Source of the DNA: Synechococcus sp. 8F6
GTDB taxonomy: Bacteria > Cyanobacteriota > Cyanobacteriia > PCC-6307 > Cyanobiaceae
Direction of reading: 5' to 3'
Assembly (NCBI RefSeq): GCF_002252665.1
Contig: NZ_NQKZ01000012.1
Span: 1-64,000, forward strand
DNA length: 64,000 nt
Below are positions 1 to 10,870 of the stretch, in pieces. The notes below the pieces were generated by a model, which saw only the letters and a list, made by a program, of their open reading frames with translations, made no database searches and was not told the DNA's origin. The translations under genes were made by a program, and so were the position numbers. Position 1 is the first letter of the stretch; every line of letters starts with the position of its first letter.

Positions 1-44
1 AAACCTCGCTGGCCCATGGAAAGCATGTAATCTTGGAGCCTTAG

Positions 45-50
45 TATAAT
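45..50 (+). promoter_or_regulatory. candidate -10 box upstream of the first gene
   Basis: A perfect TATAAT hexamer lies about 110 nt before the GTG start at 163 in an otherwise AT-rich stretch. No recognisable TTGACA-type -35 box sits at the usual spacing, so this is a -10-only guess. The rest of 1-162 shows no gene. Confidence 0.35.
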
Positions 51-162
51 TCAAATTCGGTCGCTATCAAGCGGTCTTGCGATTTTTCAAGGTGCCCTTG
101 CATCTTTTGTGACGTGCGGCATGGCGTGGCTACGTTCGGAATGAACTAATCCCACGACTCTC

Positions 163-837
163 GTGATCAAGCGTTTGCTGGCCGGCCTTTTTGTGGGTAC
201 GGCCCTCTCGGCGGTGGCCCTGCCAGCGTCCGCCGCTGTTGACAACAATCTTCCGGTTCGTTGGAACGCTGGTGGTGCCGTGTGGTCCACCAACCAGGAT
301 GCCTTTAATACGTTCCTCGACTCTGGTGAGATCATCGATCGGGGTCTGGAGGGTGGCCTGAATCGCTCCGGCTGGACCGCTGAAGAGGTGCGCGAGGGCA
401 TGAACAAGTCGTACAACGTCGACTTCATTGGTGTCTCCCGCTTCCTCTACTCGGACGCCGGTGTGAAGTTCCTCAAGAATCAGACCACCAGCTACTTCCC
501 CTACTGGAGCATGAACACCTACGCGGTGCAGGCTCTGCGTTCCGCGATCATGGCGGATGTCCGTGACGGTCAGATCTCCTCGGCCGGCATCATGAATGCC
601 CTGCCCACCGATATGCGCCTGGCCGACTTCTGCAACACCTATACCGGTGCCCAGAACGTCTGTGCTGAGGGCCGTTGCCAGGGTGATGCCCAGTGCACCT
701 CCCTGCTGTCCTGGTATGTGTTCCTGCCTGCATGCCTCCAGGCCAACCAGATGGCCGATCCCGTTGCTGAAGTGCGGATAACCCCCGCTCCCGTGCAGCA
801 GCAGGTCGAGTCAGAAGCCATCCGCGGACTCTGGTGA
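163..837 (+). CDS. secreted DUF1400-like protein
   Basis: Exported protein of 224 aa with unknown function. It starts at GTG. A classical signal peptide (MIKRLL, a hydrophobic core, then a PASA-A cleavage site near residue 24) sends it out of the cytoplasm. The region of about residues 45-150 (SGEIIDRG, VSRFLYSDAG, ALRSAIMADVRDG) resembles the DUF1400 domain that in cyanobacteria usually forms the N-terminal part of secreted alpha/beta hydrolases. No GxSxG nucleophile or hydrolase domain follows; instead there is a short Cys-containing tail (CNTY, CAEGRC, CTSLL) that could form disulfides. It stands alone and is followed by a strong terminator. The family assignment rests on recalled motif resemblance. 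Confidence 0.75.
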   Translation: MIKRLLAGLFVGTALSAVALPASAAVDNNLPVRWNAGGAVWSTNQDAFNTFLDSGEIIDRGLEGGLNRSGWTAEEVREGMNKSYNVDFIGVSRFLYSDAGVKFLKNQTTSYFPYWSMNTYAVQALRSAIMADVRDGQISSAGIMNALPTDMRLADFCNTYTGAQNVCAEGRCQGDAQCTSLLSWYVFLPACLQANQMADPVAEVRITPAPVQQQVESEAIRGLW

Positions 838-866
838 TCCGACGGTCGCCAGCGGCGACCGATCCC

Positions 867-3146
867 TTAGCTGCCCCGGCCTTGCCGGGGCTTTTTTGAT
901 GCTTGCTTCGGCCTGGCTTCTCTGGGGTGTGCGGCGATCAGCAGGGTGTGCTCCACGCTTTGGGGGAGTTGTTGGCCGAGATAACGGCTAAACCCTTCCC
1001 GCAGGATCTGTACCGCATCGGCTGCAAGCGGGGTGCCGCGGAGGGCTGCCAACTGCTCCAGGTAGGCGCTGCCAGGGGCCAGCCAGCGCTCGATCAGCGC
1101 CGATGAAACCTCGAGATGGAGGGCTTCCGGCCAGCGTTGCTCCTGCACGCTCCACCCTTGGGCGCTCAGGCTGCAATGGGCCAGTTGTCCGCAGTGGTGT
1201 TGCTGCTGGAGCTGTTGGTGCTCCAGTTCGCAGAGCTCCTTAAGGAGTAGCTGCAGGGACATATCGGTCTTCCCCATCAGGGCTAGTAGCCCTGCGGCAG
1301 GCCCCTGCTGGGGGCTACTGAACAGCAGCCGCCATTGGCCCTTCTGCCCCAGCCTGGTGCCAACTTCGCCAATCCAGGTGTCCACCTGCTCGGCATTCAG
1401 GCCACGCCAGGGTTGCCTGGCGACCACCCAGTCGAAGCGGTCGCCGGCCCCGGGTTCGAGTAGGGCGCCAAGGGCAGCGGGGCGGTCGCGGGGCACCACC
1501 AGGAGCTGGGGTTGGCGTAGGCAATCGAGCATCTGCAGTTGGGCTTTCAACCGATCCAGGTCAGAGGTCTCCACCACGGTCACGACCACACCGCCTTCGG
1601 GGGTGGCGGCCATGGGGTCGAGGGCCCAAAGCAACGACCGCGCTTCCAGCACCAGCACCCGGTCGTGACGTCGCCAGGTCACCCCCTCCCAAAAACGTCG
1701 CCTCAAGGTGTCGAGCCGTTCCCCCTCGGCGGCGGCCTGGCGTTGCAGCCAGCGCTCCAGCTGGGGATCCTCCGGGCTGCTGCTCAGTACGTCGCCCTGG
1801 TCGGCGGCCAGTTCGGCCGCGGCAGCCAGTTGGGCGGCCCGCCTTTGCTGCAGCCGTTCTCGCCGTTGGCCCTCCCAACCCAGGTTGCCGGGTTGCCAGA
1901 AGACCTCTCCCTGGAGTGAGTTGGGTAGGTATTGCTGGGCGACCCAGTGCTCGGCGTAGGCATGGGGGTAGCGGTAACCCACCCCATCGCCGAAGGCCTG
2001 GCCATCGCGATGGGCATCCCGCAGGTGGGACGGCACCTGTTGCCGGTTGGTTTCCCGCACGCTCTTAAGTGCGTCGAAGAAGCCCAGCACACTGTTGCTT
2101 TTTTCCGCTCCAGCCAGGTAGAGGGCCGCCTGGGCAAGGGGGTAGAGCCCCTCGGGCAGGCCCACCCGTTCGAAGGCCGCCGCACAGGCTTCCACCACCA
2201 CCACCGCCTGGGGATCGGCCAGGCCGATGTCTTCGCCGGCGGCGATCAGCATGCGTCTGAAGATGAAGCGGGGGTTCTCGCCGGCTTCCACCATCCGGGC
2301 CAGCCAGAACAGGGCCGCATCCGCGTCGGAGCCCCGCAGCGACTTGATGAAGGCACTGATCGTGTCGAAGTGGGCATCCCCCTGCTTGTCGTAGAGCACT
2401 GCCCGCTGCTGGATCGACTCCTCGGCGATCGTCAGGTCGATGACGATCTGGCTGTCGCCATTGGGCTGGGTGGTTTCCACCGCCAGCTCCAGGGCATTGA
2501 GCAGGCTGCGGGCATCGCCGCCGGCCACATCCACCAGGTGGTCGGCGGCCTCTTGGGTCACCCGGATCGACCGGTCGCCATAGCCCACTTCGGCGTCCCG
2601 CAGGGCCCGATCCAGGAGCTGGTGCAGGTGGGGTGGTTCCAGGGGTTGCAGCCGAAACAGCCGCGAACGGCTCACCAGGGCCTTGTTGACCTCGAAGTAG
2701 GGGTTTTCGGTGGTGGCGCCAATCAAGGTGAGCGTGCCGTTTTCCACCCAGGGCAGCAGAGCATCCTGCTGGGCGCTGTTGAAGCGGTGCACCTCATCAA
2801 TGAACAGCGTGGTGCGCAGGCCGTGGCGGGCCAGGCGCTCCTTGGCACCGTCCACCTCAATTCTTAGATCCTTGACGCCGGCGAGCACGGCATTGAGGCT
2901 GCTGAAGTGGGCCCGGGTGCTGCCGGCGATGATCCGGGCCAGGGTGGTTTTGCCCACGCCGGGTGGGCCGTGCAGGATCAGGTTGCCGACCCGGTCGGCG
3001 GCGATGGCGCGGCGCAACAGGCGGCCGGGGCCCAGGATCGATTCCTGGCCCACGAAGTCGTCGAGACTCCGGGGGCGCAGCCTGTCGGCCAGGGGCGCCA
3101 CCTTCTCCAGGGTGATGTCGCGTTGATGGCTGAACAGGTCGCTCAA
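867..3146 (-). CDS. rarA: RarA/MgsA-type AAA+ ATPase with C-terminal extension
   Basis: Replication-associated recombination protein A family, a clamp-loader-like AAA+ ATPase acting at stalled replication forks. Residues about 20-430 are the RarA core: Walker A GPPGVGKT at 60-67, Walker B LFIDEVH at 114-120, the ATTENP sensor motif near 144, and the C-terminal tetramerisation region including YPHAYAEHW. RarA alone is normally about 430-450 aa; this protein is 759 aa. The extra 300 residues (after about 450) read like a degenerate Rossmann/methyltransferase-type domain (VLVLEARSLLWAL, FDWVVARQPW). The same fusion is familiar from cyanobacterial annotations as an ATPase/unknown-domain fusion. 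The role of the second half is unknown. Confidence 0.9.
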   Translation of the reverse strand: MSDLFSHQRDITLEKVAPLADRLRPRSLDDFVGQESILGPGRLLRRAIAADRVGNLILHGPPGVGKTTLARIIAGSTRAHFSSLNAVLAGVKDLRIEVDGAKERLARHGLRTTLFIDEVHRFNSAQQDALLPWVENGTLTLIGATTENPYFEVNKALVSRSRLFRLQPLEPPHLHQLLDRALRDAEVGYGDRSIRVTQEAADHLVDVAGGDARSLLNALELAVETTQPNGDSQIVIDLTIAEESIQQRAVLYDKQGDAHFDTISAFIKSLRGSDADAALFWLARMVEAGENPRFIFRRMLIAAGEDIGLADPQAVVVVEACAAAFERVGLPEGLYPLAQAALYLAGAEKSNSVLGFFDALKSVRETNRQQVPSHLRDAHRDGQAFGDGVGYRYPHAYAEHWVAQQYLPNSLQGEVFWQPGNLGWEGQRRERLQQRRAAQLAAAAELAADQGDVLSSSPEDPQLERWLQRQAAAEGERLDTLRRRFWEGVTWRRHDRVLVLEARSLLWALDPMAATPEGGVVVTVVETSDLDRLKAQLQMLDCLRQPQLLVVPRDRPAALGALLEPGAGDRFDWVVARQPWRGLNAEQVDTWIGEVGTRLGQKGQWRLLFSSPQQGPAAGLLALMGKTDMSLQLLLKELCELEHQQLQQQHHCGQLAHCSLSAQGWSVQEQRWPEALHLEVSSALIERWLAPGSAYLEQLAALRGTPLAADAVQILREGFSRYLGQQLPQSVEHTLLIAAHPREARPKQASKKPRQGRGS
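873..897 (+). terminator. intrinsic terminator of the secreted protein gene
   Basis: A perfect 7-bp GC stem (GCCCCGG / CCGGGGC, loop CCTTG) is followed directly by six T on the plus strand. It lies inside the last codons of the convergent rarA gene, whose stop is at 867-869. Confidence 0.85.
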
Positions 3147-3217
3147 GGGCGCTCACGGGGATTCGCGGCAACTCCCGCCGCCACCCATCATCGGCCCGCT
3201 GGCGATACGCTCCGGCC

Positions 3218-4366
3218 ATGCGGTCTGCCTGCTCCATCGTGCGCTCTTCCGCCCTCGGGGCCGGGCTGGCGACTGCCCTATCAACTGCAGTGGCAGCCGG
3301 GTTATTGCTGGGCTGCCGCCAGGAGCCTGAATCGGCCCGGCGATTGCCTTTGGTGCAGAGCCAGCTGATCGAGCCGGCTGCGTTTCAGGCCAGTTTCGAC
3401 ACGGTGAGCACCCTCGAGGCAGCAGCCGAAGTGAATCTGGCGGCCCAGGCCGGAGGGCGGATCCAGCAGTTGCTGGTGCGCCAGGGCGATTCGGTGCGCC
3501 AGGGCCAGTTGCTGTTGGTGCTCGACCAGACCCAGCTGCGAGCGGAGGTGGCCAGCCTCCGCGCCCAGATGCAGACCAACCAGCTCAACTACCAGCGCTA
3601 CCAGGAGCTCGCCCGCCAAGGTGCCGCCAGCGCCCTGCAACGGGATGAATTCCGGCAGGCTTACGTCGCCGCGCGGGAGGCGCTGGTGGCGCGGCAGGCG
3701 GATCTGGCTTTCAAAGACCTTCGGGCTCCGATCAGCGGCATTGTGGCCGATCTGCGCGTCAAGCAAGGCGACGTGATCCAGCCGGGGGTTCCCCTGACTC
3801 GCTTGATTCGCAACGATCGCCTGCTCGCCCGCATCGATGTGCCGGCCGTTTACGCCGGGCAGGTGCGGACGGGCCAGCGGGTGCTGCTGCTCGATCCCGC
3901 CAGCTCCCAGCCCCTGGCGGAGGGTCAGGTGAGCTCGGTAGATCCGGGGGTGACGGCCTCCACCCAGACGTTGCTGGTAAAAGCCGCGTTTGCCAATCCC
4001 CGCCGCAACCTGCGCAACGGCCAGCGCAGCCGCACCCGCTTGGTGCTCGACCGACGTGAGGAGCTGGCGCTGCCCTTCACGGCGGTGACCCAACTGGCGG
4101 GCCAGTCATTTGTTTATATGGTGGGAAGCCTGGCGGATCTGGAACGGCAACCTGGCAAGGCACCCATGGCAGAGCTGCGCAAACTGCCACCAGGCACCAG
4201 CTTTGCCCTGCAGACACCGGTGCAACTTGGCGATTTGCAGGACAATCGCTATCCCGTGCGGCGGGGCCTGCAGCCGGGTGATCGGGTGATCACGGCTGGC
4301 CTGCTCAACCTGCGCCACGGCGCTCCGGTGCAGCTGGCGGGGAACTCCGTCTCAAAAGCCCCATGA
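3218..4366 (+). CDS. RND efflux periplasmic adaptor (membrane fusion protein), copy 1
   Basis: Periplasmic adaptor of 382 aa linking an inner-membrane RND pump to an outer-membrane channel. The N-terminus is a lipoprotein-type signal with lipobox LLGC (Cys about residue 32). It is followed by a biotinyl-lipoyl-like half motif (AGGRIQQLLVRQGDSVRQGQLL), an alpha-hairpin (about 100-150), the second lipoyl half (RAPISGIVADLRVKQGD), and beta-barrel and membrane-proximal domains ending in LQPGDRVITAGLLNL. It is first in a three-gene operon with a second adaptor 52 nt downstream and the pump at 5565. Substrate is unknown. Confidence 0.9.
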   Translation: MRSACSIVRSSALGAGLATALSTAVAAGLLLGCRQEPESARRLPLVQSQLIEPAAFQASFDTVSTLEAAAEVNLAAQAGGRIQQLLVRQGDSVRQGQLLLVLDQTQLRAEVASLRAQMQTNQLNYQRYQELARQGAASALQRDEFRQAYVAAREALVARQADLAFKDLRAPISGIVADLRVKQGDVIQPGVPLTRLIRNDRLLARIDVPAVYAGQVRTGQRVLLLDPASSQPLAEGQVSSVDPGVTASTQTLLVKAAFANPRRNLRNGQRSRTRLVLDRREELALPFTAVTQLAGQSFVYMVGSLADLERQPGKAPMAELRKLPPGTSFALQTPVQLGDLQDNRYPVRRGLQPGDRVITAGLLNLRHGAPVQLAGNSVSKAP

Positions 4367-4418
4367 GGCAAGCAATTTCTGGATAGTCATTTAATTTGCG
4401 GGCTCATGCTCAAACTGT

Positions 4419-5555
4419 GTGGCCCGAGCGATTTCGGCGCTTTCTTTGGCGGGTCTGCTGCTGGTCGGGTGCGGAGCCAAGCCGGTGGCACGGCAGCCCC
4501 TGGTGGTGCAGACCGAAACCATTGCTGAGTCCAGCTTCAGCCCGTCGATCGAGGTGATCAGCCGGTTGGCATCCACCGCCGATGTGGCCCTGCGGCCCGA
4601 AGTGGATGGACGGGTCGTCAAGATCCTGGCAACCCAGGGGCAGCAGGTGAAGGCGGGCCAGCCCATCCTGGTGCTCGACAACGTGCAGCAATCGGCCAGC
4701 CTCGATGCCAGCAAGGCCGAGGCCCGTAAGGATCTCGTCAACGCCGAGCGCTACATCTTTCTGAACCAGCAGGGGGCAGTGTCCACCAAGGAACGCGATT
4801 TTTACGTCACCCAGGCGATTCAGGCCCGCGACCAGGCGCGAGCCAAGGCGGCTGATCTCGGCTACAAGTATGTAACCGCCCCGATCAGTGGGGAGATCGG
4901 CGATCTCGACACCGTCAAGCTCGGGGATTACGTGCGCCAAGGCCAGGCGATCACCGGCATCGTTGACAACCGGGATCTCTGGACCCTGATGGATGTGCCC
5001 GCGACCCAGGCTTCCCGGGTGAAGCTGGGCCAGTCTGTGCAGCTCCAGTCCCAGGGGAATCCGCCCGTCACCAACACCGGCAAGGTGGTTTTCATCTCTC
5101 CCTATTACGGCGTCAGTGGCACTGACTCATCGCCGAACACCGTGCTGGTGAAGGCGTCCTTCCCCAATCTCACCGGCAAGCTCAAGACCGGTCAGTTTGT
5201 GCGCAACCGAATCATCACCGGCAGCAGCCGTCAGCTCTCGGTGCCGGTGCAGGCCGTGATGATGCAGGCCCAGCAGCCGTTTGTTTACCGCGTCTTCCGC
5301 CTAAGCCAAGTGCTGGCCAAGATTCGGGCGTCCACCGAGATCCCAGACGCCCAGAAGCAGAAGCTGGAAGCCCTGCCTCCAGACACGCCGATTGTGGTTC
5401 AGACCCCTGTGCAGCTGGGGATGCTGGAGGGCAATCGCTACCCGTTGCTCTCGGGCCTGACCGCCGGTGATCGGGTGGTGGTAAGCAACACCGCATTGTT
5501 GCGTTCCGGCATGCCGGTGCAGTTGGCTGGTTCTGGTCAGAAGGGTGTGAACTGA
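4419..5555 (+). CDS. RND efflux periplasmic adaptor, copy 2
   Basis: A second HlyD/AcrA-type adaptor of 378 aa. The only plausible start is the GTG at 4419: the reading frame is closed by a TAA at 4392 and the ATG at 4406 is out of frame. The signal is short with lipobox LLVGC (Cys about residue 18). Lipoyl motifs (DGRVVKILATQGQQVKAGQPIL and TAPISGEIGDLDTVKLGDYVRQGQ) surround the alpha-hairpin. It is a paralogue of the preceding adaptor and ends 9 nt before the pump gene. Two adaptors with one pump suggest either a mixed adaptor ring or alternative complexes; no TolC-like gene is in the window. Confidence 0.9.
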   Translation: MARAISALSLAGLLLVGCGAKPVARQPLVVQTETIAESSFSPSIEVISRLASTADVALRPEVDGRVVKILATQGQQVKAGQPILVLDNVQQSASLDASKAEARKDLVNAERYIFLNQQGAVSTKERDFYVTQAIQARDQARAKAADLGYKYVTAPISGEIGDLDTVKLGDYVRQGQAITGIVDNRDLWTLMDVPATQASRVKLGQSVQLQSQGNPPVTNTGKVVFISPYYGVSGTDSSPNTVLVKASFPNLTGKLKTGQFVRNRIITGSSRQLSVPVQAVMMQAQQPFVYRVFRLSQVLAKIRASTEIPDAQKQKLEALPPDTPIVVQTPVQLGMLEGNRYPLLSGLTAGDRVVVSNTALLRSGMPVQLAGSGQKGVN

Positions 5556-5564
5556 GGACCACCC

Positions 5565-8500
5565 ATGTCACTCTCCGATAAGTTCATCAAGCGGCCGGTT
5601 CTGACCACCGTCTGCAGCATTCTGATCGTGTTGATGGGGATCATTGCGATCCCAAGCCTGCCGATTGAAAACCTGCCCAATATCGCGCCGCCGCTGATTC
5701 AGGTGACGGCAAATTACGGCGGGGCTAACTCGTTGGTGACCGAACAGGCCGTTACGAATCCGCTGGAACAGCAGATCAATGGTGTGCCTGGTGCGGCTTA
5801 CATTTCTTCAACCAGCTCCAACACCGGTCAGAGCATTATTCAGGTTTATTTCGACGAAGACACCGATATCAATATTGACCAGGTGAACGTGCAGAACCGC
5901 GTTTCTCTGGCCATGCCCCAGTTGCCGCAGCAGGTGTCGGCCACGGGTGTGTCGGTGATGCAAAACACTCCCTCGATCTTGCTGGCCTATCAGGTCACTT
6001 CGACCCAGGGCCAATTTGATGCGGCCTACATCAACGGCCTCATCTACGAGGAGCTCTATTACCAGCTTGAGCGGGTTCCGGGTGTGGCTCAGGTGAACCT
6101 GCTGGGCGGCAGCAATCCCGCCTTTTGGCTGTTCGTCGACCCCAGCAAGCTCACCGCGAATCAGCTGACGGCAGACCAGATCGTCAATGCTGTGAAGAGC
6201 CAAAACAGCATCGCCATCGGTGGTCTGGTGGGTGGTCCACCGGCTGGAGGCGACCAGCTGTTTGCCTATCCGATTCTGGTGGCCGACAACGGCAACCTGA
6301 TGTCAGTTGAGCAGCTCAACGATTTGATCGTGGGCAAGTCTCCCCAGGGCAATCTGCTGCGGCTTCGGGATGTGGGCCAGGCTACCTATGGCTTCAACAC
6401 CTTTGCCCAGCAGGCGGTCAGTTTCGATGGTTACCCATCGATCACCGTTGCGGTGTTCCAAACCCCTGAGAGCAACGCTCTCGATGTGTCGGAAGCCGTC
6501 GTGGCTGTGATCAACCAGTTCTCCCAGGCGGTGCCCCCCGGCGTCACTGTGACGCAGATCTACAACATCGGACAGTTCATCGAATCGGCCGTGGAGGGCG
6601 TCACCGATGCTTTGGGTCTGGCGATTGTGCTGGTGCTGGTGATCCTGTTTCTGTTTCTTCAGAACTGGCGCGCCACGGTGGTTCCCAGCCTGGCGATTCC
6701 GATCTCCCTGATCGGCACCTTTGCCTTTATCAAGGCGTTCGGCTTTTCGATCAACCAGCTCACCCTGCTGGGTTTGGTGCTCGCCACGGGTCTGGTGGTG
6801 GATGACGCGATTGTGGTGATTGAGGCCGTCTCCAAAAATCTTGAGCGCGGCATAAGCCCACGCAAGGCGGCGATGGAGTGTATGGGTGAGCTGATCGGCG
6901 CCCTGATTGCCACATCGTTGGTGCTAATGGCGGTGTTTGTGCCCGTGGCGTTCTACCCAGGTGGCATCGGCATCATCTACAAGCAGTTTGCGCTCACAAT
7001 CGCTTTCTCAATCGCCATTTCCACGTTTAACGCCCTGACTTTTTCGCCGATGATGTCGGCTCTGCTTCTTAAATCCGAGCAACCCCCAAAGCCGAAGGGC
7101 TGGGGTTGGACGGTTGGCGGTGTGGTGGTGGGTCTGGCGTTCGGCAGATTCAGTGCGGCGTCCTTCGGAGTTGGCTCCTATCTGTTTGGTGTGGTGGTGT
7201 TCGGCCTGGCCGGCAGCCGACTCGCCCTGATTTTCGATCGCTTCAACCAATTTTTTGCCTGGCTGCAGACCAGCTATGCCCGGCTGCTTGAGGTGCTGAT
7301 CCGTAAGCGCAAATTCGTGCTGGCTGGCCTTGCTGGTGGCATCGTGCTCACGGTTTTGGCCTTTTCAGCCCTGCCATCGGCCTTTATTCCTGAGGAAGAT
7401 CAGGGCTACGGCTTGGGCATTTACCAACTCCAGAATGGAGCCTCCCTGAGCCAAACTCAGCAGACCGGCCTAGAGATTGCCAAGGTGCTCAAGGCTGAGC
7501 CAGACATTGTGGCTGCTGCGGTGGTGAGCGGTTATGGCTTCAATGGCTCCAGCCCCGATCAAGGGGTGTTTTTCTTCGGACTGAAGCCTCTTGAGGAGCG
7601 CAGTGGTGCTGATCAGAAGGCCCCCGCCATTGTGGATCGCCTCAATACCAAGCTCTCGAAGATCAGCAGCGGGCTTGTGGTGGCGGCTCAGCCGCCCGCC
7701 ATTCCTGGCTTTTCGGCCCAGGGTGGTTTCTACTTCCAGTTCAATGATCTGAGCAATGGGGCGTACAGCTTCAACCAGCTCGATGGTCTGGCCCAGCAGC
7801 TGGTGGCAGCGGGGACGGCTTCGGATCAGTTCTCCAGTCTGTATACCCAGTTCATCCCAAGTGCTCCGGCCTTCGGTTTGAAGATCGATCGCTCGATCAT
7901 GGGGGCTTTGAACATCGACTTCCAGCAGGCGATGCAGACGATTGCCGTGCTAGCCGGTGGTAATTACTCGGGCCTCACCTATGAAAATGGACAGGTGCGC
8001 AACATCTATGTTCAGTCAGAGGCGTCTGGGCGCAGCACCCTGGAGGATGTGCTCAGTTACTACGTGCGCAACCGTGACAACAAGTTGGTGCAGGTGAGTG
8101 AGTTTGCCTCGTCGGAGCTCACCAGTGCACCTCCGGTGATCAGCCACTACAACCTCTATCGCACCGTGCTTGTGCAGGGTGCTGAGGGGATCGGCAAAAG
8201 TTCAGGCCAGGCTTTGGCGGCGATTCAGCAGATCTTTAAGCAGCTGGAATTCAACAACATTGGCTATGCCTTCACCGGCCTGGCTTCGCTGCAGCTCTCG
8301 GCCGGCAGCGCCAGCATCCTGGTATTCGGCCTGGGCATCCTGATCGTCTACCTGGTGCTCTCGGCCCAGTACGAGAGTTACGTCACGCCCGTGATCATTC
8401 TGATGACGGTGCCTCTCGCCATGCTGGGGGCGCTGGTGTTTCTGGCGATTCGATCGATCGATCTGAACATCTATGCCCAGGTGGGGTTAGTCACCCTGAT

Positions 8501-8834
8501 CGGCCTGGCCGCCAAGAACGGCATCCTGATCGTGGAGGTGGCTGAGCAGCACATGGAAGTGGGTATGGCTGCCACCGAGGCGGCCATGGCTGCAGCCGAA
8601 TCGCGCATGCGGCCGATCCTGATGACTGCCATCGCCTCCCTGGCCGGCTTCCTGCCCCTGGTTGTAGCTACCACTGCCGGTGCCAATAGTCAGCAGTCGC
8701 TCGGCACGGTGATCTTCGGAGGCCTGCTGGTGGCGACGGTGTTGTCCCTCGGCGTCGTGCCACCGTTCTATGTGGTGATTAAAAACCTCGAGGCCCGCTG
8801 GTTCCCCGAGGCCAAGCAGGAGACGACCGCCTGA
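5565..8834 (+). CDS. RND multidrug efflux pump (HAE1/AcrB family)
   Basis: Inner-membrane proton-driven efflux pump of 1089 aa, the normal size for AcrB-type proteins. It starts MSLSDKFIKRPVLTTVCSI, the usual N-terminus preceding TM1, and has two large periplasmic loops and twelve predicted TM segments. The proton-relay residues are conserved: the aspartate pair D413-D414 in VVDDAIVVIE (TM4) and lysine K984 in AAKNGILIVE (TM10). A hydrophobic insert lies at about residues 505-555, between the two pseudo-repeats. It is the third gene of the operon, 9 nt after the second adaptor, and its stop is one base from the convergent pgm stop. Substrate cannot be read from sequence. Confidence 0.95.
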   Translation: MSLSDKFIKRPVLTTVCSILIVLMGIIAIPSLPIENLPNIAPPLIQVTANYGGANSLVTEQAVTNPLEQQINGVPGAAYISSTSSNTGQSIIQVYFDEDTDINIDQVNVQNRVSLAMPQLPQQVSATGVSVMQNTPSILLAYQVTSTQGQFDAAYINGLIYEELYYQLERVPGVAQVNLLGGSNPAFWLFVDPSKLTANQLTADQIVNAVKSQNSIAIGGLVGGPPAGGDQLFAYPILVADNGNLMSVEQLNDLIVGKSPQGNLLRLRDVGQATYGFNTFAQQAVSFDGYPSITVAVFQTPESNALDVSEAVVAVINQFSQAVPPGVTVTQIYNIGQFIESAVEGVTDALGLAIVLVLVILFLFLQNWRATVVPSLAIPISLIGTFAFIKAFGFSINQLTLLGLVLATGLVVDDAIVVIEAVSKNLERGISPRKAAMECMGELIGALIATSLVLMAVFVPVAFYPGGIGIIYKQFALTIAFSIAISTFNALTFSPMMSALLLKSEQPPKPKGWGWTVGGVVVGLAFGRFSAASFGVGSYLFGVVVFGLAGSRLALIFDRFNQFFAWLQTSYARLLEVLIRKRKFVLAGLAGGIVLTVLAFSALPSAFIPEEDQGYGLGIYQLQNGASLSQTQQTGLEIAKVLKAEPDIVAAAVVSGYGFNGSSPDQGVFFFGLKPLEERSGADQKAPAIVDRLNTKLSKISSGLVVAAQPPAIPGFSAQGGFYFQFNDLSNGAYSFNQLDGLAQQLVAAGTASDQFSSLYTQFIPSAPAFGLKIDRSIMGALNIDFQQAMQTIAVLAGGNYSGLTYENGQVRNIYVQSEASGRSTLEDVLSYYVRNRDNKLVQVSEFASSELTSAPPVISHYNLYRTVLVQGAEGIGKSSGQALAAIQQIFKQLEFNNIGYAFTGLASLQLSAGSASILVFGLGILIVYLVLSAQYESYVTPVIILMTVPLAMLGALVFLAIRSIDLNIYAQVGLVTLIGLAAKNGILIVEVAEQHMEVGMAATEAAMAAAESRMRPILMTAIASLAGFLPLVVATTAGANSQQSLGTVIFGGLLVATVLSLGVVPPFYVVIKNLEARWFPEAKQETTA

Positions 8835-8835
8835 C

Positions 8836-10524
<1,689 letters not shown>

Positions 10525-10623
10525 TTAGCCCTGGTTTGCGGCCGCCCAGAACGGGCTAGCGTCCGAAACAAGCCGGGGATTGCACGCGAAGCTTGCCGAG
10601 TGGCGCTGGGACGCCAGGCAGGA

Positions 10624-10842
10624 ATGGCCGTCGCTCAGCGCCGCGGCACGGAATCCTGTCAGCGCGGCAAGCTCAACAACGCCTTGCTGGGTCTCTCGGC
10701 GAGCTGCGAGGCCACCGGTCAGGGCAGCGGTTTGTGTGCTCTGGCCGATCAGGCGGTGGTGCAGACGGGCTGGTCGCTGGCGTTCATGGACAGCACCGCT
10801 TACCAGGTGCTGCAACTGATTCAGGCCCCAAAGGGGCGTTGA
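10624..10842 (+). CDS. small conserved-looking protein of unknown function
   Basis: Possible gene of 72 aa, divergent from pgm. The segment LNNALLGLSASCEA followed by SGLCALADQAVVQTGWSLAFMD has a patterned amphipathic character unlike a shadow frame, and I have an impression of related short proteins in marine Synechococcus. The start is uncertain: ATG 10624 has an AGG about 7 nt upstream, GTG 10600 is an alternative, and the frame stays open upstream into the pgm 5' end. No known domain. Confidence 0.4.
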   Translation: MAVAQRRGTESCQRGKLNNALLGLSASCEATGQGSGLCALADQAVVQTGWSLAFMDSTAYQVLQLIQAPKGR

Positions 10843-10870
10843 GCGCCAGCAGGGGTGGGCGCTGTCAGGC

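Noticed and set aside
1932-2867. Long open frame (311 codons) antisense to rarA
   Set aside because: The opposite strand encodes intact RarA motifs throughout. High GC with third-position bias makes long antisense frames common; the product has no recognisable domain.
10843-10870. GC hairpin AGCGCC / GGCGCT after the 72-aa gene as a terminator
   Set aside because: Long loop and no T-run on either strand.
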